Source of the DNA: Acetobacter musti
GTDB lineage: Bacteria > Pseudomonadota > Alphaproteobacteria > Acetobacterales > Acetobacteraceae
Assembly (NCBI RefSeq): GCF_011516835.1
Contig: NZ_WOTB01000004.1
Location: forward strand, 62,001-126,000
DNA: 64,000 nt
Reading direction: 5' to 3'
Shown: in pieces, positions 19,666 to 29,607 of the stretch
Numbering within the stretch: position 1 is the stretch's first letter
Layout: the number at the start of each line of letters is the position of its first letter
The notes under the pieces: generated by a model
Databases searched by the model: none
What the model was told of the DNA's origin: nothing
Seen by the model: the letters and a program-made list of their open reading frames with translations, nothing else
Translations under genes and position numbers: made by a program

Positions 19666-21021
19666 TCAGCGCCCGCGTGACCGCGAAAAACGACACACAG
19701 TTTCAATCTCCGCCGACCAGAGGAACTGATCAACCAGGGTCACACTGTCGAGCCGATAGCCTTTGGCAAGCAGCGCGGCTGTGTCCCGGAAGAGAACTTT
19801 GGGATTGCAGCTCACATAGATCAGCACATCCGGTTTTCCGTCCAGAATCTGCGTCATCTGCAGGCCGGCCCCGCTGCGAGGCGGATCAAGAATGACGGCA
19901 AGGGCACTGGCGAGATCCCGGCTTTCTACCGGCTGGCGGTTGAGATCGCGCAGCGAAACGTCGATGCGTCTGCCCGACGAAGCCTGCTGCAAAGCCCGGA
20001 CCGCCGCAGGGTGACCTTCAAACGCCTCAACATGAACATGATCTGCCAGCGGAAAAGTCAGTGTGCCGCAACCGGCGTAAAGCTCGATCACACGTGCTTT
20101 TCGTCCCGGAATATGTGGAAGAGCGGCTATGACGGCGGCCTGGATTGCAGCCTCCCCATCCTGGCTGGCCTGCAGGAAAGCTCCAGGGGGCGGTTCGATT
20201 TCGGCATCACCGAAGTGAATCCTTGCCGGCGCGATTTGCGTAAGGATTTCGGGATCATCCAGTGTTCCGGCACGGCGCCAGGCGATGCGGGGGATAGCGT
20301 ATTGCGTGGCGAAGGCCGCAAGACAGGAGCGGTCTGATGTAGTGGGCGCAGTGTCCGTGGACAACAGAAGATCCGGGCCTGAATCAAGAAGATTAATAAG
20401 CAGATCCCCTTCACGCTTTAACAGATCCGTTTTCAGGAGCAGATCTCGAAGCGGGGGCAACAGACTGATCAGGGTGGAATGAAGGAGATGACATCCGGTC
20501 AGATCAACAGGATCGCCGCCGCGCTGATGCAGGCCGATCGTAATGGCGCCGGGTAGCCGTCTGAGAGCCAGATCGGCCCGACGACGACTGCCTGGCTGGC
20601 TCTGGATCTGATGAATGTCCGGCAGATCAGAAACGCCCGCTTTTCTGAAGCCAGTCTGCAATAGGGTAGTTTTCCACTCAAGCGACCAGGCCGTGGGCAG
20701 ATGCTGAAGTGCACAGCCGCCACAACGCCCGAACAGAGCGCATACCGGATCAATCCGCTCCGGCGCAGATACGATAATTTGTTCCGGAACGGCGCGGTCG
20801 CGGCCGGTCTGACGTGCGAGAACCCGGTCACCGGGAGCGGTGAACGGGATGAAGACGGGGTCTGTATTGTCTTCAGACGGAACGACTGGGCGGGCCAGAC
20901 CGTCGCCACCGTTCCCAAGAGTTATCACGTCGAATAGCTGGGCCTGGCGCGGGATGGATTCACGCTTGTGGCCTGATTGTCGTCGGGCCGGACGTCTGCC
21001 CCGCTCAGCTCTCTGCCGCAT
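19666..21021 (-). CDS. class I SAM-dependent RNA m5U methyltransferase (TrmA/RlmC/RlmD family)
   Basis: RNA uridine-C5 methyltransferase, 451 residues. N-terminal TRAM-like part from LGNGGDGLA, FeS-type cysteines in CALFGRCGGCALQHL near residue 95 with a further Cys downstream, SAM-binding ELYAGCGTLTFPL near 318, LDPPRSGAG near 395, and the catalytic Cys in YVSCNP near 412. Target (23S rRNA U1939 or U747, or tRNA U54) is not decided by the sequence; two-cluster-Cys members are usually RlmD/RlmC. ATG 21021 overlaps the helicase end by 17 nt. The open frame begins earlier at 21093, inside the helicase gene. Confidence 0.85.
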   Translation of the reverse strand: MRQRAERGRRPARRQSGHKRESIPRQAQLFDVITLGNGGDGLARPVVPSEDNTDPVFIPFTAPGDRVLARQTGRDRAVPEQIIVSAPERIDPVCALFGRCGGCALQHLPTAWSLEWKTTLLQTGFRKAGVSDLPDIHQIQSQPGSRRRADLALRRLPGAITIGLHQRGGDPVDLTGCHLLHSTLISLLPPLRDLLLKTDLLKREGDLLINLLDSGPDLLLSTDTAPTTSDRSCLAAFATQYAIPRIAWRRAGTLDDPEILTQIAPARIHFGDAEIEPPPGAFLQASQDGEAAIQAAVIAALPHIPGRKARVIELYAGCGTLTFPLADHVHVEAFEGHPAAVRALQQASSGRRIDVSLRDLNRQPVESRDLASALAVILDPPRSGAGLQMTQILDGKPDVLIYVSCNPKVLFRDTAALLAKGYRLDSVTLVDQFLWSAEIETVCRFSRSRGR

Positions 21022-23200
21022 CCTCAGCCATGTTGTCGACGTGAACGGGGATGCGACGTGGCAGCGACATGAAGGCCGGCATATCGACGCCAAAGCCGGT
21101 CACTGTCTCAGCGGTTGCGTCAGGGATCTCTGAACCACGCGGGCGACGATCCCGTCGACGGTCCTGCTGCCGCGCATTGTCTCGCTCAGGTCTTTTTTCC
21201 TGTACAGCCGGAGCAGGAGCCGTCTCCTGATCCTTACGGGACGAGTCCGGTGATTCTTTCAGCTGCTCAGATGTGGTTTTTCCCTTCCCACGGTCATCAC
21301 GGCGTTTTTTTCTTCCGCGGTTGTCTTTCGGTCGCTCCTCATCTGACCAGTCGAGCTGCGTTACGCCGGCCAGTTCCAGACGCGGGATTGTCTTTCCGGT
21401 CAGCGTTTCGATTGCTTCAGCGAATTTCCGCTCATACGGCGTGGCGAGGCTGTATGCACGACCTTCCCGTCCCGCACGACCAGTACGTCCGATACGGTGA
21501 ACGTAATCTTCAGCATGAAAGGGCAGATCGAAATTAAAGACGTGCGATAAGCCTCCAATGTCTATGCCCCGTGCCGCGACATCCGAGCAGACGAGAATTT
21601 TCAGTTCGCCAGATTTGAATTTCTCCAGTGTCTGAAAGCGGATGGACTGTGGCAGGTCGCCATGAAGCGCACCGGCTTCGAAGCCGTGTTTCACAAGCGA
21701 TTTCAGTAAAATATCCACGTCACGCTTACGGTTACAGAATACAATTGCATTCTGTACATTCTCGGCCCGAAGAAGGCGACGGAGTATTTTGCGCTTGTCA
21801 TGCTCATCGACAATGACGAGACCGGTTTCGATCGTCGTCGCCACCGTGGATGGCCGGCTGACCGTGATCTCGCGTGGGGACTGAAGGAAAGCATCCGCAA
21901 GACGTTTGATCTCCGGAGCCATCGTGGCGGAGAAGAAGAGTGTCTGGCGTGTTCTGGGCAGCAGGCCGACGATCCGTTCGATGTCGGGAATGAAGCCCAT
22001 ATCGAGCATACGGTCGGCTTCGTCGATAACGAGAATTCGGGTCTGATTGAGCAGCAGACCGCCGCGTTCAAACAGGTCAATCAGGCGCCCTGGCGTTGCT
22101 ATCAGTACGTCGACACCGCGATTCAGCACGTCTTTCTGATCAGCCATGCTTTCGCCGCCGATCAGCAAAGCGTGATTCAGCTTCAGGTGTTTGCCATAAT
22201 TAACGAAGTTTTCTGCGACCTGCAGCGCCAGTTCACGTGTCGGTTCAAGGATCAGCGAGCGCGGCATACGGGCACGTGCACGTGAGCCAGACAGAATCTC
22301 AAGCATCGGCAGGGTAAAGGATGCCGTTTTTCCAGTGCCGGTCTGGGCAACACCAAGAACATCCTGCCCATGCAGAACAGCGGGAATTGCCTGAGCCTGA
22401 ATAGGTGTCGGGTGGATATACCCCATTTCCGAAACTGCACGCAGGATCGGTTCGGAAAGGCTGAGATCAGCGAAGACAGGTTCATCCGTCTTTTCAGCCG
22501 GTTCGATATGCTCTTCAGCCGTCGGCGCAGTTTTTTTCCCGACTACTACGGATTCAACCGGCGGGACTTCCTCAGAAATATCCAGAGCGCCGGTGATATG
22601 AAGCGGATGTGCATCCGGAATTTCGGGAGAAGCGTCAATCTTGCCGCTGGTCGCGACAGGAGCAACGGTTTCTTTTGCAGGCTTGGAGACTTTCCTGCGT
22701 GTGCGCGGTTTTGTGGCTGCGGATTTGTCTGTCCTGCTTTTTGTCGAGGGGGTTTTTCGTCCGGCAGATGGTAACGCGTCCGCTGCGGCAGGTGCTGTGT
22801 CTTCAGCAACAGGTTCGGCTTTGACACGTGGTGCTTTTGTTGTCCGGCTCTTTGGAGCGGAGCCTGCCGGGGCTGCTTTTTTTGTTGCCGTTTTTCTGGT
22901 CGCGGCTTTGACCGGAGCCGGCTTTTCCTCTTTTGGCACAGTATTCTCAGCAGTTTTTGCTGCCGTTTTTTTTACGGATGTGGCGATGCGCTTCCGTGGT
23001 GTGACAGCCTTCTTCCTGACGGGCTCTCCCGCCGGAATATCTCCCACGGCAGCTTCCGTTATTTCGGGCTGAGCCGAAACAGCTTTACGGGTGCGCGGAC
23101 GCGCAACGGCTTTCCGCGGTTTTTTCTCGGATGAATCAGTCGTTTTGGGGCTCAAATCGCTCTCAAACTTGTCGGCCGCACAAAGGCGTTGGTCTGGCAC
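21005..23200 (-). CDS. DEAD-box RNA helicase, RhlE-like, with long disordered N-terminus
   Basis: 731 residues. Residues 1-~240 are low complexity, rich in Lys, Ala, Thr and Pro, with repeats of the KTAxK and TRKxxxK sort, and resemble histone-H1-like tails. The helicase core follows: Q motif IHPTPIQAQAIP, Walker A AQTGTGKT, PTRELA, DEADRMLDMGF, FSATM, and HRIGRTGRAGREG. The C-terminal ~120 residues are basic and charged. Likely roles are ribosome assembly or RNA turnover, especially in the cold. GTG 23200 has no good ribosome-binding site; TTG 23155 (LSPKTTD) is an alternative start. The next gene, overlapping by 17 nt, is an RNA methyltransferase, which fits an rRNA role. Confidence 0.9.
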   Translation of the reverse strand: MPDQRLCAADKFESDLSPKTTDSSEKKPRKAVARPRTRKAVSAQPEITEAAVGDIPAGEPVRKKAVTPRKRIATSVKKTAAKTAENTVPKEEKPAPVKAATRKTATKKAAPAGSAPKSRTTKAPRVKAEPVAEDTAPAAADALPSAGRKTPSTKSRTDKSAATKPRTRRKVSKPAKETVAPVATSGKIDASPEIPDAHPLHITGALDISEEVPPVESVVVGKKTAPTAEEHIEPAEKTDEPVFADLSLSEPILRAVSEMGYIHPTPIQAQAIPAVLHGQDVLGVAQTGTGKTASFTLPMLEILSGSRARARMPRSLILEPTRELALQVAENFVNYGKHLKLNHALLIGGESMADQKDVLNRGVDVLIATPGRLIDLFERGGLLLNQTRILVIDEADRMLDMGFIPDIERIVGLLPRTRQTLFFSATMAPEIKRLADAFLQSPREITVSRPSTVATTIETGLVIVDEHDKRKILRRLLRAENVQNAIVFCNRKRDVDILLKSLVKHGFEAGALHGDLPQSIRFQTLEKFKSGELKILVCSDVAARGIDIGGLSHVFNFDLPFHAEDYVHRIGRTGRAGREGRAYSLATPYERKFAEAIETLTGKTIPRLELAGVTQLDWSDEERPKDNRGRKKRRDDRGKGKTTSEQLKESPDSSRKDQETAPAPAVQEKRPERDNARQQDRRRDRRPRGSEIPDATAETVTGFGVDMPAFMSLPRRIPVHVDNMAEDAAES

Positions 23201-23363
23201 CTGTACATGGCTGAAACCTGAAGATGTAAGGCGCGCTGAAACGCGGGCGGGAAACCCGGTGCCCGTCGGTAGGCTGTCCTGACTAAAAAATCAAGCATCT
23301 CGCCGGGAGCCGGGCATGGTTTTGTGAAAAACCGGTCCGGTACAGATATCAGTTACCGGAGCC

Positions 23364-23813
23364 TCAGAGCCCATGTCCGAGCGATGCACAAAGGATCGTC
23401 AGCATCCCGCAGGCGGCGACACCAAGCACAAGTGTGCGTATCGAGTCGAACGTCGCCGGTTGCGGGCGAATAGCGCGTCGTGCCTTCTGATAGGGACCAT
23501 AAAATATGCGCAGAAACAGACCTGCCATGACGAGGCCGAAAAGCTGCATGGCGTTGGTCGTCCAGGGCACGACCGCGAAGCCGCCTTCATGAATTATCAT
23601 AAGCCAGCCCGTAACAAGTACGATCGGCATGACATGCCACACAACGCGAAGAAATTTTTTCAGAGTCAGAAGATGAACAGCATTGCGCTGGGCGGTGTCG
23701 AGGAGGGTCAGGCTGGGGCGAAGAATCAGAGCGGCATAAGCAGCACCCCCGATCCAGACTGCCATTCCCGCAATGTGGAGGGCCAGAATGATACTCCAGA
23801 AAATATGGGGCAT
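23364..23813 (-). CDS. CopD-like four-helix membrane protein
   Basis: 149 residues with four predicted membrane helices (about residues 5-27, 50-70, 82-102 and 125-147). The first helix segment LHIAGMAVWIGGAAYAALI matches the CopD-type block (His then WxGG). CopD relatives are linked to copper uptake, but many short versions are of unknown function. ATG 23813 is chosen because CTGGAG lies just upstream; a longer open frame to 23921 has no support. Single gene between the helicase and the NAD(P)HX repair gene. Confidence 0.72.
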   Translation of the reverse strand: MPHIFWSIILALHIAGMAVWIGGAAYAALILRPSLTLLDTAQRNAVHLLTLKKFLRVVWHVMPIVLVTGWLMIIHEGGFAVVPWTTNAMQLFGLVMAGLFLRIFYGPYQKARRAIRPQPATFDSIRTLVLGVAACGMLTILCASLGHGL

Positions 23814-23998
23814 GATGACTCCAGGCGGCGTGGCAACGAAACTGATACGCAGCTTGATCGCCAATTCGGCAGATGAACGCAAGCATCTGCCATCACCCGG
23901 TAACATGCCTCGCTTGTCCACGTCGCGTATGCTGACATCGCCGGATGTCGGAGCCTAGTGGAATATCTGGCACCGGTTCCGGTCATAAGGAGTTCTGC

Positions 23999-25462
23999 AT
24001 GTCGGATAAACGGAATCTGCTTGCTCTTCCATCTCCGGCGGAAATGGGAAGGGTCGATCATCTCGCATCTGCCTTAGTGCCGGTGTCGGTGCTTATGGAA
24101 AATGCGGGACGTGCTGTTGCACGCGCGGTGCGGCGTTTCACACGCCCCTGCAGAGTGCTGGTCCTTTGCGGGCCGGGCAATAATGGCGGCGACGGGTATG
24201 TGGCGGCGCGTTATCTTGCGGAAGCTGGCTGGCCTGTTGCCGCGGCGTCCCTTGTTGCGCCACGTCCCGGCACCGATGCAGCCGCGGTTGCAGCCCGGTT
24301 CAGGGGGCCATGCGTGCAGTTTTCGCCGGACGAGGTCGCGCGTGCCGATATGGTGATCGACGCCGTCTTTGGTGCAGGGCTGAGCCGGGACGTTGCGGGT
24401 CCGGTGTCTGAGGTGCTGGCTGTCGCGAAGCGTATCGTAGCTGTTGATATGCCATCCGGAATCGATGGAGCTACCGGGCAGATACGAGGTTATGCGCCAC
24501 GGGCTGACCTCACTGTCACGTTCTTTCGGGCGAAACCTGGTCATCTGCTGCTGCCGGGCCGGGAGTATGTCGGTGCACTGGAAGTGCACGACATTGGGAT
24601 TCCTGAGGCAGTGATGGATAGTGTGGGAGTCCTCACATGGCAGAACGAGCCGGGTCTGTGGAAACTGCCTGTGCCGGGGCTTGAGGCATATAAATATAGC
24701 CGGGGCGTCGTCAGCGTGGCAGCGGGTGAAGCAATGCCGGGTGCCGCCAGACTCGCAGCGACGGCAGCACGGCGGACCGGGGCTGGTCTCGTGCGGATCG
24801 CCGCCGGAAAAGCGGCAGCGGTTTTCCGTATGAATGAACCTGGACTGATTATTGATGAAAATCCGCTTGACGATTTGCTGGCAGATAAGCGCCGCAAAGT
24901 CTGGATCTGTGGTCCGGGCCTGCTGCCGGAGGAAGTAGGGGAAGTTCTGCCAAAACTGTTGTCGTCGGGGCGATGTGTGCTGGCTGATGCGGGGGCATTC
25001 GCCTGGGCGGCGGATAATCCGGAAAAATTGCATGGTGTGGCGGTTGTCACACCACATGCAGGCGAATTTAAAAGGGTATTTGGAGCACCTGGCGCGGACC
25101 CGCTTGCGGCAGCGCGCGCTGCGGCGGTCAGAATCGGGGCGGTAGTGGTGCTGAAGGGAGCGACGACGATCATCGCCGCGCCTGACGGGCGGGCGGCGCT
25201 TAACGTTCATGCCACGTCTGCTTTGGGGACGGCGGGATCGGGAGATACGCTGTCCGGCGTGATCGGAGCATTGCTGGCTGCCGGAATGGAACACTGGAGC
25301 GCGGCCTGTGCCGGTGTCTGGCTCCATGGCGATGCCGGAATCCGGGCGGGCAACTGGCTGATCGCTGAGGATCTTGATACACATCTGGGTGAAGCACGGG
25401 AGACCGCGACCCGCTTACAGGACGGACTTCGGGTTCCTTCCGGCGTGCCGTGTCGATCATAA
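23999..25462 (+). CDS. nnr: bifunctional NAD(P)HX epimerase / ADP-dependent NAD(P)HX dehydratase
   Basis: Repairs hydrated NADH and NADPH. 487 residues. The N-terminal YjeF_N epimerase has CGPGNNGGDGYVAARYL near residue 55, DAVFGAGLSR and VDMPSGIDGATG. The C-terminal ribokinase-like dehydratase starts around residue 225 (KYSRGVVSVAAG) and carries TPHAGEF, VLKGATTII and GTAGSGDTLSGVIGALLAAG with the catalytic Asp. ATG 23999 has AAGGAG at 23987-23992. It runs towards tRNA-Leu on the same strand, 89 bp apart. Confidence 0.95.
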   Translation: MSDKRNLLALPSPAEMGRVDHLASALVPVSVLMENAGRAVARAVRRFTRPCRVLVLCGPGNNGGDGYVAARYLAEAGWPVAAASLVAPRPGTDAAAVAARFRGPCVQFSPDEVARADMVIDAVFGAGLSRDVAGPVSEVLAVAKRIVAVDMPSGIDGATGQIRGYAPRADLTVTFFRAKPGHLLLPGREYVGALEVHDIGIPEAVMDSVGVLTWQNEPGLWKLPVPGLEAYKYSRGVVSVAAGEAMPGAARLAATAARRTGAGLVRIAAGKAAAVFRMNEPGLIIDENPLDDLLADKRRKVWICGPGLLPEEVGEVLPKLLSSGRCVLADAGAFAWAADNPEKLHGVAVVTPHAGEFKRVFGAPGADPLAAARAAAVRIGAVVVLKGATTIIAAPDGRAALNVHATSALGTAGSGDTLSGVIGALLAAGMEHWSAACAGVWLHGDAGIRAGNWLIAEDLDTHLGEARETATRLQDGLRVPSGVPCRS

Positions 25463-25551
25463 AGGGTAGAATCCGGGGTTGACCTTGCCGAGACCCGTGG
25501 TCTGCGGTAATGCGGGCGCCTTCGGCGACCTGGGGTGCGCTGTGACGCCAT

Positions 25552-25636
<85 letters not shown>

Positions 25637-25646
25637 TCGGCTCCGC

Positions 25647-25661
25647 GCCGCTGGCAGCGGC
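25647..25661 (+). terminator. small GC hairpin after tRNA-Leu
   Basis: GCCGCT-GGC-AGCGGC, a 6-bp stem with a 3-nt loop 11 nt beyond the CCA end. A short T-run follows only about 14 nt later. It could act in tRNA 3' processing or weak termination before tig. Confidence 0.25.
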
Positions 25662-25758
25662 TGCATCCCGATCCGTTTTGCCGAACCGTTTTTTCTGCGG
25701 CCAGCCGGGCCGTATTTTGTCTGTTGACCGAGTTCGTACGAGAGGATGGCCTGGGCAT

Positions 25759-27090
25759 ATGCAGGTTACTGAGACGCTTTCCGAGGGCCTGAAGCGCGCC
25801 TTCACCGTGGTTGTTCCGTCGACCGAACTCGAGAGCAGGGAGACGGCCCGCCTCAGGGAAGTGGGCAGTTCGGCCAGCCTTCCGGGCTTCCGTCCAGGCA
25901 AGGTTCCGCTGGCGATCGTGCGCCAGCGTTACGGTGCTGCGGTTAAGGGCGAAGTGCTGGAGCAGGCTGTTTCCGATGGCGTGCGTGATCTGTTGCAGGA
26001 GCGCGGACTTCGCCCGGCGCAGCAGCCGAAGGTTGATCTGGTCTCGGGTGGCGATGGAAAAGGCGATCTTGAGTTCAAGGTCGATATGGAAATCCTGCCG
26101 GAAATCGCCGAGCCCGACCTGTCCGATCTTTCGCTCGTTCGTCTTAAAGCGACGCCGGATGCGGCTACGGTTGATAAGGCGCTGAATGATATTGCAAAGC
26201 GCCAGCGTGAGTTTGCGGATGTGGAAGAAGTGCGCGCGGCGGAAAATGGCGACGTTGTTGTCGTTGATTTCGTTGGCAAACGTGACGGTGTTCCGTTTGA
26301 TGGCGGCACAGCACAGGATGTGAATGTCGAAATCGGCGGCGAAGGATTTATCCCGGGTTTTGCCGAACAGATCGAGGGTATCAGGCCGGGTGAAGAACGT
26401 CAGATCACTGTGACCTTCCCGGAAGATTATGGTGCACAGGAGCTGGCTGGTCAGGTTGCTACCTTCGACATTACCGCGAAGGGTCTGAAGAAGCCGGTTG
26501 AGGTTGCTGTCGATGATGATCTGGCGAAGAAAATCGGGTTCGAGAATCTCGACAAGATCCGCGAAGTGATTACGAAGCAGGTTGCTGATGAATATGAGCA
26601 GCTGTCCCGTCTGCGAATTAAGCGTGATCTGCTTGATGAACTGGCGAAAAAAACAGATTTCCCTGCTCCTGAAAGCATGGTCGAAGCGGAGTTTGAGCAG
26701 ATCTGGGCTCGTGTTGAGGCTGATCGTAAGGCTGGCGAACTTGACGATGAAGACAAGGATAAAGACGAAGATACACTGAAGGCAGATTATCGGAAGATTG
26801 CCGAACGTCGCGTTAAACTGGGTCTTCTGCTGGCTGAGATTGGCCGTGCAAAAGGTATTGCCGTGACGCAGGACGAGATGGCACGTGCGATCCGTGCGGA
26901 AGCGATGCGGTATCGTGGGCAGGAGCAGGCCGCGTTCGATTTCTTTATGAAGAATCCGCAGGCTGCCGAGTCTCTGCGCGGTCCGATTTTCGAGAATAAA
27001 GTGGTCGATTATCTGATCGAACTGGCGAAAGTCGAAGACAGGGAAGTGACACCGGAAGAACTGGCTGACATGCCTCCGGCCAGCGTCTGA
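25759..27090 (+). CDS. tig: trigger factor (peptidyl-prolyl isomerase chaperone)
   Basis: Ribosome-associated chaperone, 443 residues. The N-terminal ribosome-binding domain has the signature loop FRPGKVPLAIVRQRYG at about residues 43-58. The FKBP-type PPIase domain starts near 155 (ENGDVVVVDFVGKRDG), and the C-terminal helical chaperone domain runs from about 245. ATG 25759 is chosen by homology (MQVTETLSEGLKR); in-frame starts further upstream lie inside tRNA-Leu. Followed by a strong terminator and clpP, the usual tig-clpP-clpX order. Confidence 0.97.
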   Translation: MQVTETLSEGLKRAFTVVVPSTELESRETARLREVGSSASLPGFRPGKVPLAIVRQRYGAAVKGEVLEQAVSDGVRDLLQERGLRPAQQPKVDLVSGGDGKGDLEFKVDMEILPEIAEPDLSDLSLVRLKATPDAATVDKALNDIAKRQREFADVEEVRAAENGDVVVVDFVGKRDGVPFDGGTAQDVNVEIGGEGFIPGFAEQIEGIRPGEERQITVTFPEDYGAQELAGQVATFDITAKGLKKPVEVAVDDDLAKKIGFENLDKIREVITKQVADEYEQLSRLRIKRDLLDELAKKTDFPAPESMVEAEFEQIWARVEADRKAGELDDEDKDKDEDTLKADYRKIAERRVKLGLLLAEIGRAKGIAVTQDEMARAIRAEAMRYRGQEQAAFDFFMKNPQAAESLRGPIFENKVVDYLIELAKVEDREVTPEELADMPPASV

Positions 27091-27122
27091 TCTGTCAGCG
27101 CGATTCCTGAGAGTCGGACGGG

Positions 27123-27165
27123 CGGCACCTTTTTCCTTTTCGGGAGAAAGGTGCCGTAAGTTTTT
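27123..27165 (+). terminator. Rho-independent terminator after tig
   Basis: 10-bp perfect stem (CGGCACCTTT at 27123-27132 with AAAGGTGCCG at 27147-27156), 14-nt loop, then a T5 run at 27161-27165. It separates tig from clpP, so clpP needs its own promoter in 27166-27347. Confidence 0.85.
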
Positions 27166-27347
27166 GTGCTGATGGTATCGAGTGAGCGGGATAAGGTGAT
27201 TTTCGCCGGACGGGCTAGCGTCGGTGCCGTTTATCTCTATTTTAAACAAACCGGGCCTTTTACCGGGGTGGGGCTGAAGACGGAGCTTGGCTGCGTCGAT
27301 TCGGAATCCGGTCCGGAACGTGGCGTACAGAAGTCGGGAATGATGTG

Positions 27348-27986
27348 ATGCGGGATTCAAGCCCTGTCGAAATTTACAACAATGCGCTTGTACCAATGGT
27401 GGTTGAGCAGACCTCCCGTGGAGAGCGTGCGTTCGATATCTATTCGCGACTTCTTCAGGAGCGTATCATCTTCCTGACAGGACCAGTGTACGATCAGGTT
27501 GCGTCTGTGATTTCTGCGCAGCTTCTTTATCTGGAGAGCGTGAACCCAACGAAAGAAATTTCGTTCTACATCAACAGCCCTGGTGGCGTCGTGTCAGCAG
27601 GGCTCGCGATCTATGACACGATGCAATACATCCGGAGTCCGGTCAGCACGGTGTGCATCGGTCAGGCGGCTTCGATGGGGTCACTGCTTCTGGCCGGGGG
27701 GGCTGCCGGGCATCGTTATGCGTTGCCGAATGCGCGCGTAATGGTTCATCAGCCGTCTGGCGGGGCACAGGGCCAGGCAAGTGACATTGAGATCCAGGCA
27801 AAGGAAATTCTGACCATTCGGCAGCGCCTTAACGAAATCTACCGGGAGCACACCGGACAGTCGCTTGAAGATATTGAGCGAAAGCTTGAGCGCGATTCGT
27901 ACATGTCTGCTGAGGAGGCTAAATCGTTTGGTATTGTGGATGAGGTCATCAGGAATCACGCGGCTCAGTCTCCGGAAAAGTCCTAG
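27348..27986 (+). CDS. clpP: ATP-dependent Clp protease proteolytic subunit
   Basis: Serine protease tetradecamer subunit, 212 residues. The catalytic triad is visible: Ser109 in GQAASMGS, His134 in MVHQPSGG, Asp183 in ERDSYMS. Works with ClpX, encoded 141 bp downstream. ATG 27348 is used; the in-frame GTG at 27345 directly before it is an alternative. No clear promoter is seen upstream. Confidence 0.97.
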   Translation: MRDSSPVEIYNNALVPMVVEQTSRGERAFDIYSRLLQERIIFLTGPVYDQVASVISAQLLYLESVNPTKEISFYINSPGGVVSAGLAIYDTMQYIRSPVSTVCIGQAASMGSLLLAGGAAGHRYALPNARVMVHQPSGGAQGQASDIEIQAKEILTIRQRLNEIYREHTGQSLEDIERKLERDSYMSAEEAKSFGIVDEVIRNHAAQSPEKS

Positions 27987-28127
27987 AAGCGCGAGCTCTC
28001 GCGATTCGGAGCTCCGGTGCGCGTCCTCTGCGGGCGACTTGATGATAGCTCCGGGGATGGCTACGATTTTTAATTTATCCGGCGCACAGCCGGAAAGCCC
28101 GGTCCGGGCAATGTCAGGGGACGGCAG
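27987..28127 (+). other. clpP-clpX intergenic region with inverted repeat and possible RpoH-type promoter
   Basis: Two copies of GAGCTC (27993-27998 and 28009-28014), flanked by GCGC, can pair into a hairpin just after clpP. Further on, CTTGAT at 28038-28043 and CTACGATTT from 28061, 17 bp apart, loosely resemble an alphaproteobacterial heat-shock promoter ahead of clpX. Both readings are tentative. Confidence 0.3.
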
Positions 28128-29393
28128 ATGAACGCGAAGTCCGGCGATTCCAAGAACACGCTTTATTGCTCGTTCTGCGGGAAGTCGCAGCATGAGGTCC
28201 GCAAGCTGATCGCGGGTCCGACAGTGTTCATCTGTGATGAGTGCGTGGAACTCTGCATGGATATCATCCGTGAAGAGCATAAGACGATGCTCGTAAAATC
28301 TCGTGACGGAGTCCCGACTCCCAAAGAGATCTGCGCGGTTCTGAATGATTATGTGATCGGTCAGTTCGACGCCAAGAAGGTGCTCGCGGTCGCCGTTCAC
28401 AACCATTACAAGCGTCTGGCATATGCCCAGAAGAATAATGATGTCGAAATCGCGAAATCCAATATTCTTCTGATCGGGCCGACCGGTACTGGTAAGACAT
28501 TGCTTGCCCAGACCCTGGCCAGAATTATCGACGTGCCGTTCACGATGGCTGACGCGACGACGCTGACTGAGGCGGGATATGTTGGTGAGGATGTTGAAAA
28601 CATCATTCTCAAGCTTCTGCAAGCCGCGGACTACAATGTCGAACGGGCTCAGCGTGGCATCGTCTATATCGATGAAATCGATAAAATTTCGCGTAAATCG
28701 GACAATCCTTCGATTACGCGCGATGTCAGTGGTGAAGGTGTGCAGCAGGCGTTGCTGAAGCTCATGGAGGGCACGGTTGCGTCCGTTCCGCCGCAGGGCG
28801 GGCGCAAGCATCCGCAGCAGGAGTTCCTGCAGGTCGATACAACCAATATGCTTTTCATCTGCGGAGGCGCGTTCGCCGGTCTGGACAAGATTATTTCCGC
28901 GCGAGGTAAAGGGTCGGGAATTGGTTTTGGGGCCGATGTCCAGGCGCCTGAAGATCGCCGGACCGGTGCAATTCTGCGCGGAGTGGAGCCGGAAGATCTG
29001 ATGAAATTCGGTCTTATTCCGGAGTTTATCGGACGCCTCCCGGTTGTGGCGACGCTGGACGATCTTGACGAGGCAGCACTGGTGCAGATCCTCGCAGAGC
29101 CAAAGAACGCACTGGTTAAACAGTATGCCAAGCTCTTTCAGATTGAGGGAGTGAAACTCACCTTTACGGATGACGCGCTGAAGGCGATTGCACATCGGGC
29201 TATTGAGCGGAAAACCGGTGCTCGTGGTTTGCGCTCGATTATGGAGAGTATTTTGCTGTCCACGATGTTCGATCTGCCAGGGCTCGATAACGTCGACGAG
29301 GTCGTGGTCAATAAGGAAGTCGCCGAAGGTAAAGCGTCACCTGTCTACGTCTACGGTAAGTCAAAAGAAATTCCGTCGGAGCAGTCCGCCTGA
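28128..29393 (+). CDS. clpX: ATP-dependent Clp protease ATP-binding subunit ClpX
   Basis: AAA+ unfoldase that feeds substrates to ClpP. 421 residues. N-terminal zinc-binding domain with CSFCGKS and CDECVEL (about residues 14-40), Walker [12 protein letters not shown] near 120, Walker [10 protein letters not shown] near 183, sensor and IGF-type loop region around IGFGADV near 270. Full length, in the conserved place after clpP. Confidence 0.98.
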   Translation: MNAKSGDSKNTLYCSFCGKSQHEVRKLIAGPTVFICDECVELCMDIIREEHKTMLVKSRDGVPTPKEICAVLNDYVIGQFDAKKVLAVAVHNHYKRLAYAQKNNDVEIAKSNILLIGPTGTGKTLLAQTLARIIDVPFTMADATTLTEAGYVGEDVENIILKLLQAADYNVERAQRGIVYIDEIDKISRKSDNPSITRDVSGEGVQQALLKLMEGTVASVPPQGGRKHPQQEFLQVDTTNMLFICGGAFAGLDKIISARGKGSGIGFGADVQAPEDRRTGAILRGVEPEDLMKFGLIPEFIGRLPVVATLDDLDEAALVQILAEPKNALVKQYAKLFQIEGVKLTFTDDALKAIAHRAIERKTGARGLRSIMESILLSTMFDLPGLDNVDEVVVNKEVAEGKASPVYVYGKSKEIPSEQSA

Positions 29394-29407
29394 CGGATCG
29401 TAAGCAT

Positions 29408-29450
29408 CTCTGCAGCCGCTCTCGCATACGCGTGAGCGGCCCTTGCGGAG
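29408..29450 (+). terminator. imperfect hairpin after clpX
   Basis: GCCGCTC (29415-29421) pairs with GAGCGGC (29434-29440), and flanking CTCTGCA/TGCGGAG extends the stem imperfectly. No T-run follows. Possible weak terminator or lon leader structure. Confidence 0.3.
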
Positions 29451-29607
29451 ATAAAAAACATCCCGATATTAGTAATTATGCGCGAGACTTGGGCGAGATG
29501 TTTTGCATCGTGCCCGCGTCGAGTCTGCTCTACAGGCAGGTTCGCGATACGTGTGCCGTTATCGGGCGCGAATCGCAGGATCGTCCCTTCAGGAGGTCGC
29601 CTATATC

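Noticed and set aside
27166-27348. 60-residue frame ahead of clpP
   Set aside because: No ribosome-binding site or homology; it lies between the tig terminator and clpP and is better read as the clpP leader.
27681-29195. 504-residue minus-strand frame across clpP and clpX
   Set aside because: Antisense shadow; crosses the boundary of two firmly identified genes.
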